Made by a program: the position numbers and the translations under genes. 5,620 nucleotides of DNA from Chthoniobacter flavus (lineage in GTDB: Bacteria > Verrucomicrobiota > Verrucomicrobiia > Chthoniobacterales > Terrimicrobiaceae), in the NCBI GenBank assembly GCA_945863785.1, contig CAMBAQ010000125.1, positions 1 through 5,620 on the forward strand, read 5' to 3'. Positions 1-5,620 of this stretch are shown piece by piece. Numbering within the stretch: the stretch's first letter is position 1; every line of letters begins with the position of its first letter. Below the pieces are notes generated by a model that was not told the origin of the DNA, did not search any database, and saw only the letters and a program-made list of their open reading frames with translations.

Positions 1-598
1 GAGAGGCTGTTTGGTTGTTTGTCCCCGTGGCTTTCACGTTTATCGGATAAACTGTGGTAGTAGTGGGGGCCGCTGCCTGTGTAGGCGTGCCAGAGAGAAC
101 CCCAGCAGAACTAAGTGTAACGTTACCAGGAAGAGCGGAAGCTGTTGACCACGTATAAGGTGTCTTTCCGCCTGTGGCATTGAATGTATAAGAATAAGAA
201 ACTCCTACTTTAGCATTTGGCAGAGTGGCTATCGGAAGATTGGGGACATCGGGAATAACGCTGAATTGAATGCGTTTATAAACCGATTGTTTCAACGGAG
301 TCGACGAATCTTGAATTTTGAGTGTGACATCAATACTGCCGGGTGCGCTCGGCATTCCGGAGATCCCACCAGTAGAATTATTAAGAACCAGTGAACCAAG
401 CGAACCACTGCTAACGGACCATGTGTAGGGAGCGGTTCCTCCTGTGACAGAATTTGTAATCGTGACTAGAGCACCGGCCAGAACGGGCGTGGGTGTGATA
501 GACGGATTTGTCACAACCAGCGCCCCATGCGCCAGAGTGGATGAGGCCATGCAGAGCAGAAAAGCGAAAAAGGTAAAAAACAGGTTTTGTTTTTTCAT
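1..598 (-). CDS. Secreted protein with Ig-like (He_PIG-type) repeats, N-terminal part only
   Basis: The minus strand is open from ATG at 598-596 to the left edge, 199 codons with no stop, so the C-terminus is missing. Residues 1-23 form a clear Sec signal peptide: two lysines at 2-3, a Phe/Leu-rich core (6-18), and a probable cut after A23 (T-L-A). The rest is rich in Thr, Ser, Gly, Val and Pro. Two related beta-sandwich-like repeats follow, about residues 28-115 and 121-199. Each has a GG-x-x-PYTW strand (53-60; 143-150) and a later G-x-P turn (ISGMPS at 79-84; LSGTPT at 168-173). This pattern is typical of putative-Ig (He_PIG) and related repeats of large bacterial surface or exported proteins; binding or adhesion roles are usual but not shown here. 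C16 is not in a proper lipobox, so a lipoprotein is unlikely. No Shine-Dalgarno is visible before the ATG; the leader is AT-rich. Function unknown; the fold call is fairly secure. Confidence 0.85.
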   Translation of the reverse strand, partial: MKKQNLFFTFFAFLLCMASSTLAHGALVVTNPSITPTPVLAGALVTITNSVTGGTAPYTWSVSSGSLGSLVLNNSTGGISGMPSAPGSIDVTLKIQDSSTPLKQSVYKRIQFSVIPDVPNLPIATLPNAKVGVSYSYTFNATGGKTPYTWSTASALPGNVTLSSAGVLSGTPTQAAAPTTTTVYPINVKATGTNNQTAS

Positions 599-677
599 AA
601 TAATAAAAGGTTGATTTTTAGGGTTTTGATATTGATCGGTAGATTTGTGGAGGGCTTTTCCGTGCGTAGAGGTTAAA

Positions 678-706
678 TTGATAACTCATCTTGGGGGAAT
701 CGACAA
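678..706 (-). promoter_or_regulatory. Possible promoter for the Ig-repeat protein gene
   Basis: On the minus strand TTGTCG (706-701) and TATCAA (683-678) lie 17 bp apart, each matching four of six consensus bases of a sigma-70 type promoter. Transcription would start near 671 and leave a leader of about 70 nt before the ATG at 598. The position suits the gene, but such matches are common in AT-rich DNA, so this is tentative. Confidence 0.25.
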
Positions 707-719
707 TAATACTATGTTT

Positions 720-750
720 TTCATCCAGTTCATCCAGTTCATCCAGTTCA
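720..750. repeat. 9-bp tandem repeat, TTCATCCAG, 3.4 copies
   Basis: Three perfect head-to-tail copies of TTCATCCAG occupy 720-728, 729-737 and 738-746, followed by a partial copy TTCA at 747-750. The tract lies in AT-rich intergenic DNA about 120 bp upstream of the Ig-repeat protein start. On the minus strand it reads as a repeated Glu-Leu-Asp in one open frame, but that frame shows no other sign of being a gene. The multiple-of-three unit would keep any frame open when copy number changes. Role unknown; it could be a simple slippage tract or part of a dispersed intergenic repeat family. Confidence 0.9.
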
Positions 751-1067
751 TAAGAAAATAAGAGGGGGTTGTATGAGTCTTTATCGAGCTTTGGATGCCC
801 TTGATACGCCTTTGTTTTTTTGGATTCAAGGAAAAAGGCCGACTTTAGAAAACAATGAAAGCTTAGAGTATAAAAGAGGACGGGACTGCCACGCGTTTTA
901 ACAATCCCTCCAGAGCGAGCGTTAACAAAATTGGGCATTCAAAAAACCAAAAGATCACGATCAAAAAATTAATCGCGCGGACCGCTGCAAGCCTCGCCAG
1001 AAGTCTTCCATCAAGCCATGGAGCGCATCGCGGAAGGCAACACAGCCTCGCGGGATAAAAAACCACC
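751..1067. other. Intergenic region without a supported gene
   Basis: No gene is supported here. Bases 751-970 are AT-rich and contain imperfect short inverted repeats, for example CCTTGA (799-804) with TCAAGG (826-831), and GCCTTT (808-813) with AAAGGC (834-839), which overlap each other and have loops of about 20 nt. Two open frames on the minus strand cross the area (618-938 and 863-1066), but they overlap, contain low-complexity or unlikely residue mixes, and have no ribosome binding site or recognisable family. From about 974 to 1053 the base composition jumps to roughly 67% GC by hand count, unlike both flanks; this may be a remnant of a former gene or insertion. No tRNA or other RNA gene was recognised. 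Confidence 0.5.
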
Positions 1068-1095
1068 TTGTCAAAACTCTACCCAGCAATATAAT
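1068..1095 (+). promoter_or_regulatory. Strong sigma-70 type promoter of the small lipoprotein gene
   Basis: TTGTCA (1068-1073, five of six consensus bases) and a perfect TATAAT (1090-1095) are separated by 16 bp. Transcription would begin near 1102 and give a leader of about 42 nt ahead of the ATG at 1144. This is the best promoter match I found in the window and suggests that the downstream 45-codon gene is well expressed, probably by the housekeeping or a closely related sigma factor. No operator-like palindrome was seen over it. Confidence 0.7.
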
Positions 1096-1143
1096 TCAGA
1101 TCGAAGTTTTTTGAACGAAACACAACGGACTCCTTAAACTTAA

Positions 1144-1281
1144 ATGAAGTATCTCCTCTTAATTTTCCTTGCCGTGGTGAGTTTGGCTTTAACAGGTTGC
1201 GGAACGATAGGAGGCGCCTTGAGTGGTGCAGGACAAGATCTATCTACCTCTGGCGAGTGGGTTAAATCGATAGGTCAATAG
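1144..1281 (+). CDS. Entericidin-like small lipoprotein (45 aa)
   Basis: A 45-codon frame starts at ATG 1144 and stops at TAG 1279-1281. Residues 1-18 are a lipoprotein signal peptide: one Lys at position 2, a Leu/Val-rich core, and the lipobox L16-T17-G18-C19. Signal peptidase II would cut before C19, which would be lipidated; Gly at the next position, with no Asp, fits delivery to the outer membrane by the usual Lol rule. The mature peptide is only 27 residues, rich in Gly, Ser and Ala, beginning CGTIGGALSGAGQDL and ending in a short amphipathic-looking stretch. Size, lipobox and the C-x-T-x-x-G-x-G-x-D/G pattern resemble the entericidin A/B family. In E. coli these are a stationary-phase lipoprotein pair (EcnB lytic, EcnA antidote); here only one member is seen, so a toxin role is not implied. 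No clear Shine-Dalgarno is present, but a strong promoter lies just upstream. The gene stands alone and converges with the membrane protein gene at 1305-2876. Confidence 0.8.
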   Translation: MKYLLLIFLAVVSLALTGCGTIGGALSGAGQDLSTSGEWVKSIGQ

Positions 1282-1302
1282 CCTTGGTTCAGCCGGACTA
1301 TT
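1277..1302. terminator. Possible shared hairpin between convergent genes
   Basis: AATAGCC (1277-1283) pairs with GG-A-CTATT (1295-1302) with a single bulged A at 1297; inside it GG (1286-1287) can pair with CC (1293-1294) around a 5-nt loop. The hairpin includes the TAG stop of the small lipoprotein gene and sits between the two convergent stop codons, as expected of a bidirectional terminator. The stem is short, AU-rich at the base, and has no proper run of T after it on either strand, so termination is only a suggestion. Confidence 0.3.
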
Positions 1303-1304
1303 CT

Positions 1305-2876
1305 TTATCTAGGGCGCACTCCAAGGACATTGAAATAGCGATTGGCGTAAATTAACTCCGCATCCAGTCCGCTCTCTTTTGGGTGCTTGTAAAGGGAGGC
1401 GCCTAGCGGAGTGGAGATAGACTGGCGACCGAGGATTTGAGCTGAATTCGAGATCACTCGCTGGGGCTCGTAAGCGAAGATGTATCGGATTTGGCGTTTT
1501 TTGAGGATGCCCTCGGCCTTTTCTGGAGATTCCGAAAGGTAGAACTCACACGAATCCACTATGCCAGGCAGGCTTTGGTGCGAACTCCCCCCGATACATG
1601 GCTGCCCGCTCCACCAAACGATCGATGGACAGAACCACCACGGCGCCATCACTCCCCCATGCGGTAACCCGCGCAGTCGTATGGCAGCATCGCGGAGAGC
1701 GACGGCGTCGGCGAGATTTTCCGCACGCGCGCGCCAGACCGAATCTGTCGGATATAAGAGGTGATCCCACTCGCTTGCGATGGGCCAGACCGAAACCACA
1801 AAAGCTATCCAAGCCAACCAGCGCCATCGCAACGCACTCAAGGCCCACGGCAGCGCCATCGCGCAAAAAAGAGCAACAAAGTAACCCCACCGAGCGTGAT
1901 GTAAGGTCAATCCAGCCGTCGCCAGAATTGGCGCCAAGAACACCAAGCCCACAATCTCGCGATCTCGACGAAACCGCCACGCCAGCAAAAGCGGCAAAAC
2001 AACAAGCAGCCATCCGCACCAACCGAAAAGCACAGTAGGAGTCGTCGATCGAAGTTCCCCGATATTTTGCGCCCAACGATCAAAGGCAGGATGAAACGCC
2101 GCCGCTCGCCAACCATCTATAATCAAGGCCGCGGCGAGTAGGCCGAAAAAAAGCCCGACTGGCACGATGACTTGTCGAAGAGTTGGCCGCAGTCGCGGAA
2201 TGAAAAAAAGAAACGCTCCGCAATTCGCGAGCACCAAGACCAGAAGTATCAATGGTTCAAAGAGCGAGACCCACAGAGCAAGAGCCCAAGCACTCGCAGA
2301 GACAAATACCCAAGCTCGCCCACGCTGTAAAACGATCCCCACCTCAGCCGACATGGCAACAGCGATCAAGAAAACAAGAAGCGATTGGTGGTCCGGTCGA
2401 CCAATCTGAAAACCATGCGCGAGAATCGGGGAGACTGCGACCAGAAGCAGCATCGCGCGACGATAGGGCAATCGCATTCGAAAAGACCACGCCGCGAGGA
2501 AGACAAGCAAAGCAAAGCCCAGCAACGGCGAAATCCACGCCCCTGCCATCGACAAATGATTCGAGAAAAAGGGCCGCAGAATTTGTGACAAGCCCGCAAT
2601 GAGGGCATCGAGCGGCATGGTGGTATGAGGCGTCGTGCCGTCAGGGAAATTTTCAAAGTCATGCGATCGTATGCTGTGCAGTCCCTCAGCCTCAATCATC
2701 CGCACCCGCGTCATTCGAGCGTAGCAATCCCCATCGGTAAAATACACCTCCCCACCAAAGAAGACGCTTTCGTGGTTCCAGGTGAATGCGGTTAGTCCAA
2801 CGGCCAGAATGAGCAAAATCCAAACGGCTTCCGTGATGGCCTGCAGGGGCTTGAGAGTAAGGGTGGGCTTTTCCAA
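1305..2876 (-). CDS. STT3-like GT-C family multi-span membrane protein
   Basis: This 523-aa protein has about 11 hydrophobic segments between residues 13 and 368, then a soluble C-terminal part (about 375-523) expected on the periplasmic side. The layout matches GT-C glycosyltransferases, which use lipid-linked sugar donors, and especially STT3/AglB/PglB-like oligosaccharyltransferases. Supporting motifs: an acidic first-loop site FTDGDCYARM (46-55; D48, D50), NFPDGTTPHTTMPLDALIAG (76-95), like the P-x-G...P-x-D stretch of bacterial STT3-like proteins, and GRPDHQSL (159-166), like the second-loop DHH motif. The stretch MAPWWFCPSIVWWSGQP (410-426) lies where STT3 proteins carry WWDYG, followed by FYLSESPEKAEGILKKRQIR (445-464), a familiar element of that domain. 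The DYG of the signature is absent, so acceptor, donor and even activity are unknown. The start is TTG (2876-2874): an in-frame stop lies seven codons upstream, and the next Met codons (55, 60) would remove the first membrane segment. No Shine-Dalgarno is seen. It could instead be another GT-C subfamily, such as a mannosyl- or arabinosyltransferase-like protein. Confidence 0.75.
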   Translation of the reverse strand: MEKPTLTLKPLQAITEAVWILLILAVGLTAFTWNHESVFFGGEVYFTDGDCYARMTRVRMIEAEGLHSIRSHDFENFPDGTTPHTTMPLDALIAGLSQILRPFFSNHLSMAGAWISPLLGFALLVFLAAWSFRMRLPYRRAMLLLVAVSPILAHGFQIGRPDHQSLLVFLIAVAMSAEVGIVLQRGRAWVFVSASAWALALWVSLFEPLILLVLVLANCGAFLFFIPRLRPTLRQVIVPVGLFFGLLAAALIIDGWRAAAFHPAFDRWAQNIGELRSTTPTVLFGWCGWLLVVLPLLLAWRFRRDREIVGLVFLAPILATAGLTLHHARWGYFVALFCAMALPWALSALRWRWLAWIAFVVSVWPIASEWDHLLYPTDSVWRARAENLADAVALRDAAIRLRGLPHGGVMAPWWFCPSIVWWSGQPCIGGSSHQSLPGIVDSCEFYLSESPEKAEGILKKRQIRYIFAYEPQRVISNSAQILGRQSISTPLGASLYKHPKESGLDAELIYANRYFNVLGVRPR

Positions 2877-2944
2877 TATCTTGTGGCTGGTTTTTTATCA
2901 CATCCCAACATCCTGTGGAAAAGCCAGAAAATTGCGGAAAAACA

Positions 2945-2973
2945 TTGCCCAGCGACGGCATCCCCGATTAAAT
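2945..2973 (+). promoter_or_regulatory. Possible gyrB promoter
   Basis: In the divergent intergenic region TTGCCC (2945-2950) and TTAAAT (2968-2973) are spaced by 17 bp, each with a four-of-six match to sigma-70 consensus. Transcription would start near 2980, about 40 nt before the ATG at 3021 but only about 5 nt before an alternative TTG at 2985, so this promoter, if real, favours the ATG. Supercoiling-sensitive gyrase promoters often have weak elements; that is background knowledge and not shown here. Confidence 0.3.
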
Positions 2974-2987
2974 GGAAGGCTGAATTG
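2974..2987 (+). promoter_or_regulatory. Shine-Dalgarno-like GGAAGG before an alternative TTG start of gyrB
   Basis: GGAAGG (2974-2979) is followed after 5 nt by an in-frame TTG (2985-2987). It would add 12 residues to GyrB compared with the ATG at 3021, which has no such site. This makes the exact gyrB start uncertain. The extra residues lie outside the conserved ATPase domain, so function would not depend on the choice. Confidence 0.3.
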
Positions 2988-3020
2988 TCCACCGATCCCA
3001 GCGACGAAATTCCGAATCAG

Positions 3021-5618
3021 ATGCCTGACGAACAAATTCCCGAAAAAAACTCCATTAACAACGAAGCCAAGAAAGCCGTTAAACCCACGCCGGACTTCAA
3101 GGCGAGCAGTTATACAGCCGATGATTTAAGTTCCCTCAAGGGACTGGAGGCCGTGCGTAAAAAGCCCGGCATGTACATCGGCGGAACGGACGAACGTGCG
3201 CTCCACCATTGCGTGAGCGAGGTTCTTGACAACTCGGTCGATGAATTTCTGGCAGGCCATTGCACGCATATCGATGTGACCATTCATGCGGATGGTTCTA
3301 TTTCCATTCGCGACAACGGACGCGGCATTCCCGTCGATATCAACAAGGAAGAAGGCATACCCGGCGTGGAACTCGTTCTCACCCGCTTGCACTCCGGCGG
3401 AAAATACGGCCAGGGCAACTACGAATACTCGGGCGGAACCCACGGCGTCGGCGCGAAGTGCGTTAACGCGGTTTCCGAGTGGTTCAAAGTCGAAGTGACT
3501 CGCGATGGTAAGATCCACGCGATGTCCTTCGAGCGAGGCGCAACAAAGCAAAGCCTGCATGTGATCGCCGAGGTCAAATCCGCCAAGCAGACAGGCACGC
3601 TCATCACCTTCCTGCCAGATACGGAGATTTTCCAAGAAACAATCGAGTTCAAAGCCGAGCGCATCATCACCCGCTTGAATGATCTGGCTTACATCAATGC
3701 TCCGCTCTCGTTCACATTCCTTGATGAGCGCCAAGATGGAGCGAGGCCGATGCAGATCGTTCACCCACTCGGCGTGGAAGAATTTGTCCACCGCTTGGTC
3801 GAAAACAAAACTCTCGTGCACCCCAAGCCGATCATGATCAAGGGCACGAGGGACAAGGTGATCGTTGAGATCGGCCTTAACTATACGGATACCTACAACG
3901 AGCAGCTCCTTTGCTACACGAATGCCGTTCCGAATCCGGACGGCGGGACGCACAGCAGCGGCTTCCGCGGATCCCTCACCCGCGCGATCAATCAGTACGC
4001 GAAAAACAATTCTCTGCTGAAAGACAAAGACGTCCCGATCACCGGCAACGATGTCCTTGAAGGCCTCGCCGCCGTTGTGAGCGTGAAGCACCCCGATCCT
4101 CGCTTCGAGTCCCAAACCAAAGTGAAACTCATCTCGCCCGAGGTGGACGGTATCGTTGGGTCGATCAGCTACGAGGGCTTAATGCTGCACTTCGACCAAA
4201 ATCCGAATGTAGGCAAACGCATCATCGAGAAGTGCCTCATGGCCGCACGGGCCCGCGAAGCCGCACGCAAAGCGCGTGAAACCGTACGCAAAGGCGCTCT
4301 CACCGGCGGCGGACTCCCCGGAAAACTCGCCGACTGCTCGGAACGCGACCCCGATCTCACGGAACTCTACGTGGTCGAAGGTGACTCGGCCGGCGGCTCG
4401 GCCAAGCAAGGTCGCGATCGCCGATTCCAAGCGATTCTTCCGATCAAGGGTAAAATCATCAACGTCGAAAAAGCCCGCCTCGATAAGGTTCTTCAAAACA
4501 CCGAGGTTCAAACGCTCATCACCGCGATCGGCACCGGTATCGGCATTGCCGCAACCGAGAAAGACCGCGAAGGCAGCTTCAATATTGAGAAACTACGCTA
4601 CGGCCGGATCATCATCATGACCGATGCCGACGTCGATGGTTCGCATATTCGTACCCTCCTGCTCACGTTCTTCTGCCGTCACATGACGGAACTCGTGAAG
4701 CAAGGCAAAATCTATATCGCGCAACCCCCACTTTACCTCATCAAGCGCAAAAAACGGGAGGAATATGTGGATGACGACGCTCAGCTCAACAAGATCCTCA
4801 TCGGAATTGGCGCAGACGAAGTGAAGATCAAAAATCTCGCTGACGGCAAAGTTTTCAACTCGACCCAACTCAAAGACATCCTCGAACTCCTCGAGCGCTT
4901 TGCGAAATTCAGCGATGCCATCCGGCGTCACGGCGGCGACTTTGAGGAATACCTCGCAGAACGTGATCCCGCGACCGGCAAGCTCCCGACTTTCATGGTC
5001 AAAGTCCGCGAAGGCAATACCGAGTGGGCCAGCTACTTCCCAGGCGAAGCGCAAGTCCGCGAGTTCCACGAAGGCAACCGCGATTTGAATCTTTACGATG
5101 AGGCTCCTGAGCCAGTCGAAGGCGAATTCCCCTTCCCCGATGTACCTACGAAGTCGAAAAAGGAAAAGGTCGATCCCGCCAACCGCCGTCGCGCGAAGCT
5201 CATCGAACTCCACGAGTCCACATCCGCGCAGAAACTCATCGACGAACTCGCCAGAAAAGGCCTCAAAATCGAGCCCTACTCGAGCAGCGACAGCCCGATT
5301 TTTGAACTCGTCGAGGGCGAGGGTGACAAAGCCGTCACGACACCTCTTTTTGCCATACCCGAGATTCTCGCCCGCATTATTGAGATCGGCAAACGCGGCC
5401 TATCGATCCAACGATTCAAAGGTCTAGGAGAAATGAATCCGAAGCAACTCTTTGAGACGACCATGAATCCCGAGAAGCGCAAAATGCTCAAGGTCGTACT
5501 CAATGAAGACAACTCCGTCGAGGCCGACCGCATGTTTACCATTCTCATGGGCGACGTCGTCGAACCACGCCGCCAATTCATCGAGGACAATGCCCTCAAC
5601 GCCCGCTTGGACGTTTGA
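3021..5618 (+). CDS. gyrB: DNA gyrase subunit B
   Basis: GyrB is the ATPase half of the GyrA2B2 type II topoisomerase, which adds negative supercoils to DNA using ATP. From ATG 3021 the protein is 865 aa. The N-terminal GHKL ATPase domain carries EVLDNSVDE (67-75; Mg/ATP-binding Glu and Asn), DNGRGIP (98-104) and the ATP lid GGTHGVGAK (138-146). The transducer domain ends with QTKVKL (365-370), whose first Lys (367) would contact the ATP gamma-phosphate. The TOPRIM domain has EGDSAGGS (453-460; catalytic Glu453) and DADVDG (535-540; metal-binding Asp535, Asp537). The C-terminal tail has QRFKGLGEMNP (797-807), which with KGKIINVEKA (476-485) favours GyrB over ParE. About 200 residues (roughly 589-784) interrupt the region between the TOPRIM core and this tail, which explains a length above E. 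coli GyrB (804) and well above short forms (about 640). The frame is open back to a GTG at 2883, but that lies 6 bp from the divergent gene and before the likely promoter; TTG 2985 is a serious alternative. The frame is intact and all key residues are present. Resistance-related status is not judged. Confidence 0.97.
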   Translation: MPDEQIPEKNSINNEAKKAVKPTPDFKASSYTADDLSSLKGLEAVRKKPGMYIGGTDERALHHCVSEVLDNSVDEFLAGHCTHIDVTIHADGSISIRDNGRGIPVDINKEEGIPGVELVLTRLHSGGKYGQGNYEYSGGTHGVGAKCVNAVSEWFKVEVTRDGKIHAMSFERGATKQSLHVIAEVKSAKQTGTLITFLPDTEIFQETIEFKAERIITRLNDLAYINAPLSFTFLDERQDGARPMQIVHPLGVEEFVHRLVENKTLVHPKPIMIKGTRDKVIVEIGLNYTDTYNEQLLCYTNAVPNPDGGTHSSGFRGSLTRAINQYAKNNSLLKDKDVPITGNDVLEGLAAVVSVKHPDPRFESQTKVKLISPEVDGIVGSISYEGLMLHFDQNPNVGKRIIEKCLMAARAREAARKARETVRKGALTGGGLPGKLADCSERDPDLTELYVVEGDSAGGSAKQGRDRRFQAILPIKGKIINVEKARLDKVLQNTEVQTLITAIGTGIGIAATEKDREGSFNIEKLRYGRIIIMTDADVDGSHIRTLLLTFFCRHMTELVKQGKIYIAQPPLYLIKRKKREEYVDDDAQLNKILIGIGADEVKIKNLADGKVFNSTQLKDILELLERFAKFSDAIRRHGGDFEEYLAERDPATGKLPTFMVKVREGNTEWASYFPGEAQVREFHEGNRDLNLYDEAPEPVEGEFPFPDVPTKSKKEKVDPANRRRAKLIELHESTSAQKLIDELARKGLKIEPYSSSDSPIFELVEGEGDKAVTTPLFAIPEILARIIEIGKRGLSIQRFKGLGEMNPKQLFETTMNPEKRKMLKVVLNEDNSVEADRMFTILMGDVVEPRRQFIEDNALNARLDV

Positions 5619-5620
5619 CG

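Noticed and set aside
799..839. Overlapping inverted repeats that might form a terminator
   Set aside because: Stems are only 6 bp with loops of about 20 nt, no T-run follows, and no gene ends nearby.
618..938. Minus-strand 106-codon open frame spanning the 9-bp repeat
   Set aside because: The Glu-Leu-Asp run comes only from the tandem repeat; the rest has no recognisable domain, no ribosome site, and overlaps another spurious frame.
863..1066. Minus-strand 67-codon open frame with a hydrophobic stretch
   Set aside because: Cys/Arg/Leu-rich mixture typical of a chance frame crossing the GC-rich patch; it has no supporting start signal or family resemblance.
1018..1137. Plus-strand 39-codon frame ending 6 bp before the lipoprotein start
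   Set aside because: The strong promoter at 1068-1095 lies inside it, so it would not be on the same transcript, and the second half is not protein-like.
1546..2695. Several open frames on both strands within the STT3-like gene
   Set aside because: The translations are rich in Arg, Ser and Cys or Gln, typical of shifted frames, while the 523-aa frame has a coherent membrane topology and conserved motifs.
3126..4115. Long (329-codon) antisense open frame inside gyrB
   Set aside because: gyrB is certain here; long antisense frames are expected from the codon bias of a GC-moderate gene, and the translation has no recognisable domain. The same applies to the antisense frame at 4593-5213.
1..5620. 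CRISPR array, insertion sequence, tRNA or phage signals
   Set aside because: No regularly spaced repeats, transposase motifs with terminal inverted repeats, cloverleaf-like sequences or integrase/attachment sites were seen on either strand.

Overview
The window looks like chromosomal DNA from a Gram-negative bacterium, and the best guess is a member of the Verrucomicrobiota. The evidence is the style of the GyrB sequence (long form with a large insertion in the TOPRIM part, verrucomicrobial-looking motif wording), small outer-membrane-type lipoprotein and secreted Ig-repeat genes, and generally weak Shine-Dalgarno sequences. The phylum is an inference from memory of family sequences, not the result of a search.

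Layout. Bases 1-598 (minus strand) hold the N-terminal 199 codons of a secreted protein with a signal peptide and at least two Ig-like repeats; it runs off the left edge. Bases 599-1143 are AT-rich intergenic DNA with a 9-bp tandem repeat (720-750), a short GC-rich patch (about 974-1053) and a near-consensus sigma-70 type promoter (1068-1095). That promoter drives a 45-codon entericidin-like lipoprotein gene (1144-1281, plus strand). This gene converges, 23 bp apart, with a 523-aa multi-membrane-span protein (1305-2876, minus strand) that resembles divergent STT3/GT-C oligosaccharyltransferases. A divergent intergenic region of about 145 bp then leads to gyrB (start placed at 3021, stop 5616-5618), which is complete and ends 2 bp before the right edge.

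How the genes relate. gyrB is a housekeeping gene; gyrA often follows it, but that would lie outside the window. The other three genes all encode envelope-directed proteins (secreted Ig-repeat protein, lipoprotein, membrane glycosyltransferase-like protein), but nothing in their arrangement shows that they work together: they alternate in strand and do not form an operon.

I found no convincing new biological system. The items most worth a second look are the entericidin-like gene with its strong promoter, the divergent STT3-like protein that lacks the usual WWDYG signature, and the 9-bp repeat tract.
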